Assembly: GCA_905160935.1 (NCBI GenBank)
Contig: CAJHZI010000241.1
Span: 505,501-569,500, forward strand
DNA: 64,000 bases
DNA from: Enchytraeus crypticus
Lineage: Eukaryota; Annelida; Clitellata; Enchytraeida; Enchytraeidae
Direction of reading: 5' to 3'
The notes beneath the pieces are model-generated. The model made no database searches. It was not told where the DNA came from and saw only the letters and a program-made list of their open reading frames with translations. Position numbers and translations under genes: made by a program. The stretch's first letter is position 1; every line of letters begins with the position of its first letter. Below are positions 35,043 through 44,000 of this stretch, in pieces.

Positions 35043-38000
35043 AATGCACTGCTCACTGGCAGGTCCATGATATATAACGCCATGGTATGCATGCATATAC
35101 ACTGCATTCAGTGCATTCTAAACGATTTTTTGGAATCTGTAAGTAGTTTAATGTTTTAAATTATTTCTAAAATTAATCTTTTATAGTAGGAAACAACTAT
35201 AGTTATATTGCATCTATTATGTTAAATACTCTTCTTGCTCAAGGAGCGCTGCCGTATTAATAAGTTGAAGAGGTTCAGTTAGCAAAATTTATTATTTGTA
35301 TTAAATTGTTGTATTGGGATATGTCTTTGATTAGCAAATGCTTGTGCTCATTTTTAACTGCTTGAATGCATTATTTGTGTTATGTGTTATGCATTATGTG
35401 TTATTGCGGTGTGGGATAAAGAGGAGTGAAAAGGTGTATTCGGATCGTACTCTAGCAAAATTGGGATTCAGTGGAAGATAATGATGATAATGTTGTTGTT
35501 TAGCGTTATTATTATTTTATGAATGTTTTGATTTAGGCTGTTTCTGTGGTGACAGGTTGTGGTTTGTTGTACAATTGTTTTGATTTAGGCTGTTTTTGGA
35601 CTGACTGGTTGTGATTTATTTTAGAACTGTTTGATTTAGGCAGTTTTTGGAGTGACTGGTTGTGGTTTGTTGTACAACTGTTTTGATTTGGGCTGTTTCT
35701 GTCTTGATTGGTGGTGGTTTATTTAAGAACTGTTTTGATTTAGGCTGTTTCTATGATAAAGAGCTGATAAAGCTATAAGGTTAACGTCAGTTTCCTCACT
35801 GGAATACCATTTTGACTGGTTGTGGTTTGTTTTAGAATTGTTCTGCATTGAGACTGAGAATGATCCGGACATAATCAATGAACTGCAGCTCGCTTTCTAT
35901 GTCTTCCAGGAGGCGGTGAGTATTACGTAGTTCTCTCTTACGTATCTACTTATTCAGTCGTCGTGCTGTCCGTTCTCGGGTTTCATATTGGTTGTTTGAT
36001 AGATTTTTAGTGTGTTAATTAGTGTGTTACTTAGTCTATTATTTAATAACATTTACGGTTTACCCTGATGCTACCGTATAACATATACTTTCTATGTTGA
36101 TACGTGGTATACTGTAATTAGCAAATCGCACTATCAAAATAAAATGCAGTAGGCAAATAATGCAAGAACTGAGGAAGGCATTGGAAACCACCTCGTACAC
36201 CATATTATTCCCATGCTATAGGCTATATTAATGTGTGCATAAGGCATAACATTTGTGAAGGGATTAACTCATTCTTCCATGGACTGCTATTTATGGAGCG
36301 TTATAAGCAGCATGTGAGTAGGAATTAGTACCTTCGACCTGCCGCTTTTCATCATAGAATTATAAATCAGTACATTGAACTGACTCCAGTTAAGCGTCCT
36401 AGTATTAGCTCTTCTGTGTCTTTCCTGTCGATGTCTTCAGTAAGATTGTGCGTTTGTAGGTGAGCGAGATAGTGCGACAACACAAGATACAGCCACACTG
36501 GATGTTTGCTCTGGATAACTTACTACGTGGCGCAGTGCAGGCCGCCATCACTATTCTCTGTCCTGGTAAGACTCTCTAAACTGTCGAGATTTAATTATCA
36601 TCATCATCGTCAGCATCATCTTCCCTAAATACTAAACATTTAATAAACGCTGAAATACATCACTTATATTCTCTGTCCTGGTGAGACTGTAGCTAAACTG
36701 TCGAGATTTAATCATCATCATCATCGTCAGTATCATCTTCCCTAAACACTAAACATTGAACATACACTAAAAGTTTTAAGATGATGATGACGATGATTAA
36801 ATCTCGACAGTTTAGCAAGAGTCTCACTTGGTCAGAGAAAATTTAGAGAAAATTTAGTCTAAGTTTTATACTACCTAACTTTAATTTTCTCGGAATTTTC
36901 TCTGAGCTGGTGAGACTCTTGCTAAACTTTCGAGATTTAACCATTGTCATCTTCATCTTCCCTAAATACTAAACCTTTAATAAACGTTGAAATACAACAC
37001 GTATATTCTCTGACCTGGTGAAACTCTCGTTAAACTGTCGAGATTTAATGAACACTGATATACGACAATTAATACAACCTGTCCTGGTATTACGGTCCTG
37101 GAGAGAGTTGGCACAGATGGACAGTTGATAAATGTATTAAGAAATAGGAAGAAGAGATGGATAGGACACATTCTAAGGGGGGAAGGTCTATTAAAAGAGG
37201 TCATAGAAGGTAGAATGGAAGGAAAAAGAGGCAAGGGCAGGCTGAGATTGGGTATGTTAGGTGATTTAAAGACCCACTCATATGTGGAAATGAACTGGAA
37301 GGCGGAAGACAGAAAAGAGTGGAGGCGTTATGTACCATGGACCTGCCAGTAGGCAGTGCACTAAGAGAGAGTCATGGTATTGACTACAATCAAGAAGTAA
37401 TAACCACTAGTATAAAATTAATTATACTCTTTCATCTTATTATTAATTATATTCTATATCCTGGAAAGACTATTAGAACTATTGAAACATTGAGATGTAA
37501 TAGACACTGATTTACAACTCGATGTTTCAATGCCCTGCTCCTTTCTGACATTATTCTCTAGAAACCTTTGAGATACTGTAAACGCTCTTTTACAACTCTT
37601 TAATAATAATAATAATAATAATAATATTAATAAAGGTTTCATGTCCGTTTCTTCATACAAGGGTTATGTCAGGGACGTCCAACTTTTACAGCTCTTTATA
37701 GTCGTATATTATAAGACTATAATAATCAATCGACGTCCCTGACATTGCCTTATGGCATGGAACCTGTTGTCGTGAATGTTGCTAGAGTTGGGAGCAAATC
37801 TGTTGGGAGGTGAAGCACCGGCAGCTGAGAATGGAGAGGAAGAGTCGACCTCGGGAGTGTCTTCAGTGGAGTCAAACATTCGACCTGACCTTCATCTCGG
37901 CGCCATGCAGCCTCTTGTCCATAGAACAGGTGATACAGGCTGTCTGAGAATTATAACTTTCTCTTCATCGTCATCATCATCCTCCCTTGAATCCCAGTTT

Positions 38001-41000
38001 TACTAGGGTCGGAATACGGATAGACTGTCACAAATCCTCTCTGTCCTACATCATATCATCAGTCATCCCCTATTTGAGACTTTTCCATTCGTTTAAATTT
38101 TTGTAGCAATATCTTCAATTTCAATTTCTCAAGTTTTTAGAATTTCAACCATATCTTGTCCAGGTCTTCATTCACTAGTTTTGTTGCTCCAGCAAAGACT
38201 TTGAGATTTTATCTAAATAGTCAAGATAAATTCCGTTGAAACATTCGATGTGCTATCCTCACTTTTTCTGATATATAGGCCGAGATTTCAGAAAATTTTA
38301 TATATCCGAACTTATACAAAAGCGACGAGAGAGAGAGAGAACTGTTTTATTTCAAAAATAAACTCAAATATGCACACACACTAGGCCGTCAAAGAGGTTA
38401 AAAACCTATCTAGTTGATCATACATAAAGAATATATAAAAAAGATCATATATACAGATCACACATAAAGCATGCATAAAAATACAAACTAAAAAATTAAT
38501 ATGCAAACTAAAAATGAACAAAGCAAATCAAAATTATATCAACTCAAAGAATAGAAGCAATGCACACATAAATGCACATAAACATGCACATACATGTAAG
38601 TATACATATGTACATAAACATAAACAGATGCATATACAAATAATCTCATTTGTACCTAGTACTAAGTAGAACTTTTCGTATACTCAAAAGATATACGTTT
38701 AAGCATGAAATTGCAAGACATACCAACAAAGATATGTAAAAATCAAAGTTATCGACAACAGACACTACTCAAGCAATAAACTAAGTTAAATAAACACTGA
38801 CATGCTGTCGAGCAGGAAACTGACCTTAAATTTATCTTTGTCTTATATTCAACAGTCTATTAATATATTAGTCTACTAATTAGTCCAAATAGGTCCAAAT
38901 TGTCTATAAATAGTTTATAGTTTGGATGTGGGCATTTGCCAAATGTAACCTGTGCGGTTAAATACCTTTGATATTTATATGCTTATGATATATTTTTGAA
39001 GTGCAGTCTATTGTTGTTGTCCTTTGGTGCACAGTTTTTCATTTTTGTGTTCTCTGTTTGTTTTTGGTTCTCTAAGTAGCGTAATGTCTTGCCGACATCA
39101 CCAAGGATTGGAGCTATTGCAGATGTTGGTAAGATATTCGACCGAGGATCAGTATTGCGGGGGTTCAAATTCTGGGCTCTCCCGTCACCGACATCGCTTT
39201 CGAGTGAAGAAACTGACGTTAACATTATCATTAGCTTTTTACTTTTAATTTAAAAAAAATATTTTTATGCTTTAGGTATGACGGGTGATAGACAGGCGGA
39301 GGTGAGGGAATTGTACAATCACATTGAGAGACTGGAGGAAGAAAATAAAAGGTAAGCATACGTTCCTTCAATATTTTTTAAAAATTTTATTCCGTATAGT
39401 TACACATATGACATACCGCATGTGCTGCATGGTTTCCTTTCTTGGTTGCTGTTTTTGTAGTTTTCGTTATTTCCTCTTTTTGATCTCCATGGTTATTAGT
39501 AATCGTTGCGTTTTGTTGGCGCCCCAATAGCAGCCGGATTTAAGAATAACCTCCAACACCATGGAGATTATTTACATTCAAAGCTGTCGACACTTCGGTC
39601 TTCCAAAGTGGTCGCCCATAATTTACTAACCGTGTACAACATAGCTTAACTGAGTGCGCTAAATCCCCTCCCCTAAAATTGCTAGTTGCTATAATATTTG
39701 CCTGTTATGCTGATAGTGCCGAGTTTGATTCCTATATGAGTCTTTGATGATCGCATCCTTCAGTATAAAATGGGTCCTAACTTTTCCCAAGAATAAATTA
39801 TGTCTGATCTCTAGCAGTATTGAGCAAATATTTGATTAGTTGATTATTTTCGTTAGAAAGTTATTTACCTATAATTGATTGATTAATTTGTTGTCAGTAC
39901 TTGGATTGATTTATAATTTGATTGATCGATTGCTTTTTGTGAATACTGAATCAATATCATACCATCCATTGATTAAATATCTAGCTGAATGATCGACTAA
40001 TAAATATTAAATGATAGTAAACAATAAATATTATACTTATTGTTATATTTCTTTATATTTATTATTTATTAATGATAATAAATATTATTATGATATTACT
40101 GATGATTAAATATTGATCGACTGATTTGATTAATGAATTGATTGATTGATCAGGTTATTAACAAAACTGATAGATGTAGAGAGATGTTACCAGGATCAGA
40201 TAAAAAGCAGCATAGAGAGCAGAAAACTCCAGATTGAACTTATAAGGTCTGCTATCTCTCTCTCTCTCTCTCTCTCACTCTCACTATTGCTCTCTTTAGT
40301 GTTCTGCCTAGTGTTCAAATCCAAGGTACTATTTTTAAGCAAATTTCTCAGTGTCAACACTCAATTATCCAACAAGCTTAACCTTCGCATAGGCTAAGTT
40401 TTCTTCAAACTCATAATGTAGTGTGCGAAGATAAGCTTAGGTGGTGTGTCATTGCCTTCCTTAGTTTTTGCTTAATTTCACTTGCTGTACAGTTTATGGT
40501 TAGTTATTCTTTAGTGCTCCTGGCAAAAAGCAGAGTTACTGAGTTATATCTCCTTTCAGTATTAAGATAAATAGTAGATATTTATATTGCTCATGAAATG
40601 ATGATATTTCTTAGATTTCTTTGTGAACTTTTAACTTCAGAATCATAGACCAGTTTGTAGTTTCGCTAAAATACCGCAGCAGCAACAACTGCAACAATAG
40701 TTAGAGTTTTACAGTCATCCATGAAAACATTGAGTACTATATGAAACCAAAACCTAGCCGACGAGCAAGACAGAAATAATCCAACAAATCCTGAAAACCA
40801 GTTCTAATGATAATTATGGTACAAATACTTAATCAAAACCGCTGTAACTTTCTTGCATTCAAAGAATCAATCTGTCAGTCAAGTAAAAAAGGCTAATGTT
40901 AACGTCAGTTTCCTCACTCGAAAGCGATGTCAGTGACGGTCAGTCAATCAGTCAATCCGCCAAGAGTTCACTCGTTATTTTTCCAGTCACATTGTTGTAA

Positions 41001-44000
41001 AGTTTTCGTGTTAAGTCTGATACTTCATGTTCTGTTGAGTGGAAGTCATATGTTTTGTTATGTTTACTTTTATGTTAGATTTCTTTTGCAGCTCTGTTCG
41101 TAGAAATTTCATCTAAAGTTTGTTGCTTTCTCAAAGCTATAGATGTTGTGATATTTAAGTTTTTACTTTGTGCCACGAACTAAATTCAAATATTAAAAGT
41201 GCCAATTATAACTTGTGAGTATAATTTCTAGTGCAGCGTTGGCTTCTACACTGCAATATACACTTTGCACTTTTACACTGCACTTTACACTTTGCACTTT
41301 TACACTGCACTTTACACTTTTCACTTTGCACTTTTACAGTGTACATTATACTTATATCATTGTTCGTATCTCTAGGAGTACGTTTGGTACGCACGGTACG
41401 TTACCCGGCATCTCGCTGAGTTCATTAGGGTCAAACCTTTCACCGGAAGTATTCGCTCTGCCCTCTGCCGGCAGCGCTCTAGTCTGCGCGGCCCCTACAC
41501 AGCCTTCAACATCTCCTGCTCATACACGTACGCTTAGCTTACTTCTAAAAAATTTAAAAAAGTAAACACGCATTATAGTGAATAATCAACTATGTTGATA
41601 TCTATCACTTTTTAATACCACATGTTTAAACCGTTAGGCAATTTAGACCATTTTCCGTATAACCAGTCCAGTGAATGTCCGAGATTTTATTCTCGGATCA
41701 GCGCGGCCGGGATTCGAATCCACGAGGGTTCAATTCACCTCAGGATATGTCATTTAGAACTTCATGACGATACTCCTACGTTATTAAGACATTCCATTTT
41801 TGAACATTCCATTTTAGACCTTTCATTGTATAAAAGTAAAGCCGATGTTAACGTCATTTTCATTTGTTGAAAGTGATAATAGTGACGGGCGAATCCATGA
41901 TTTTAACGCCTCACTTACTGATCCTGTTTTTATTATATTTCCAATATTAGCTTCTATGGTGTAGTGGTAACGGAGTGGCTTCTGAAATCATAGGTCACTA
42001 GTTTAATACGAACTAGTTACTAGTTTAATACTCTACCGTTCCCTCCCTGACTTTGGCATATGGCGAGAAACCGGACGTTAAATTCTTATTGATTGATTGA
42101 TTGACTGATTGATTGATTGATTGATTAACGTAATCGTCAGCGAACTGCTATATATTTTTCCGAGGTATAGCCCGCATGTTGTTGTTGGTTTTATTATAAG
42201 ATCGAGTAGCAGTTCTAAAACGAATGCAAAAGAAGGTCTATTCATATCCCAACCCCTGTTAAAATGGGATTCAAGGGAAGATTATAATGATGATGATAAG
42301 TAGTAGATCCTCTTGTTTTCAAATGGACGTTCTTAATTCTATTACTTCAACAGGCTGAATTTTATATTAAAAATGCTTCAGTCAAGCTATAAATCGGTGA
42401 TTGCCTTTCTTTCTTGATTGACTGAATTATTACTTATTATTATTATTTATGATTGATTTAATTAATTAATTATTGTTAATTTTAGCATCGAGAGAAGAAT
42501 TAGAGCTGCGTGATTGGCTGAAATCTCTTTGTGTTCACGAGGACACTGTTAACAGAGTCAGTACAATGATTTGATATTTAATTCATCTCTTGAAAAACTG
42601 CAAAATTTAAAGCTTAACGTCCGTTTCCATGTCTCCTGGACCTAACTATTGTCTCTAGGCCTATTAGGCAAATGTTCTGTGGACTCGTCCGTCCAACCGA
42701 TATTAAAATGTGGCACGTTGACGTCTGTTGGTGCAGAGTCTACATAAGCTTATGTTCTTATGTGATACAAATAATAATAACAACAATAGAGTGCTACAGT
42801 CATCAATAACAACATCGAGCACCATTGAGACAAAATCAATCCGACGAGCAAAAAGAAGGTCCAAAAACGGTGAAAAATCATGATATCATAACATCGTAAC
42901 TTAAAAAAGAGTTTCATGATGAACCTGACAGTAGTTAACTCTGTTGTTAAGCTGACAGTCAACCGTTGTGTTAGTTTGTTATCAATCTACATCTGTTATT
43001 TGAATAACTGCTGAGAGATCGAGTCATTACTCGCCTGTAGCACAAATGAATGTGACGACACACAATGTTTGCTGCTGTCAAGGCTTTTGTGCTTGTTTAA
43101 AATCATTAATGGTTGGTATAAGTCTGCCTAAGGAAGTACCGTGGAAGCTGTTGTATGCATTGATGTATATTCAGCTGTTCAATGTAAATACGCATTGAAG
43201 TGAAATGATCAACTATGTTGCTATCTATCACTTTTAACACAACATGTTTAAACCGTTAGGCAATTTAGACCATTTTCCGTATAACCAGTCCAATGAATGT
43301 CCGAGATTTTACTCTCAGATTGGCGGGACTGGGATTAGAACCCACGAGGGTTCAATGCACCTCAGGACCTGTCATTTAAAACATCATGACGTTACCCCTA
43401 CACTATTGAGACATTCTATAATGGATATTTAATGGATTTGTTTGTGTGCAGATAATTGCTGAACATTACACTGTGTATCACCTGCTCAACGTCTCAACCA
43501 GAGATGACCTAGTTAGACTTCAAATTAGGTCAGTATTGTACTGTAAAAGGATGGTGAGTTACTTATTTGTTAATAAATAAATAACTACTGTTATGCTTGT
43601 TATTAGTGCCAAAAATTCGTGCCAATTCGAAACGCGAAGGTTCTGCTTAGACTGACTCTAAGCAATGGGTAGGTCCTTCTTGGGGGTAGTTTGGGAGCTA
43701 ATAGATATGGTATAGTTAATATAAAATAACTCAGACACCGATAACAATATAAGAAACTTGTTACAACAACAATCACACATATACAATAAATCTATCTACT
43801 TAAGGTTTCGTGTACCCGTTACAGCAAGTCACAAATACAAATTATGTTACAGAAGCTTGAGTATTACCGTCTTCTTATATAGTTCCTAATTTAATAAAAC
43901 ATTGTTACTAAGTTACTTTACGTTTAAGTAAGAGTCTTTAGACGTTAAATGCCAAGTGTGTCTGTCTCGAGTGACAGTTCCGTGTCAACTGTTCCGTCAG

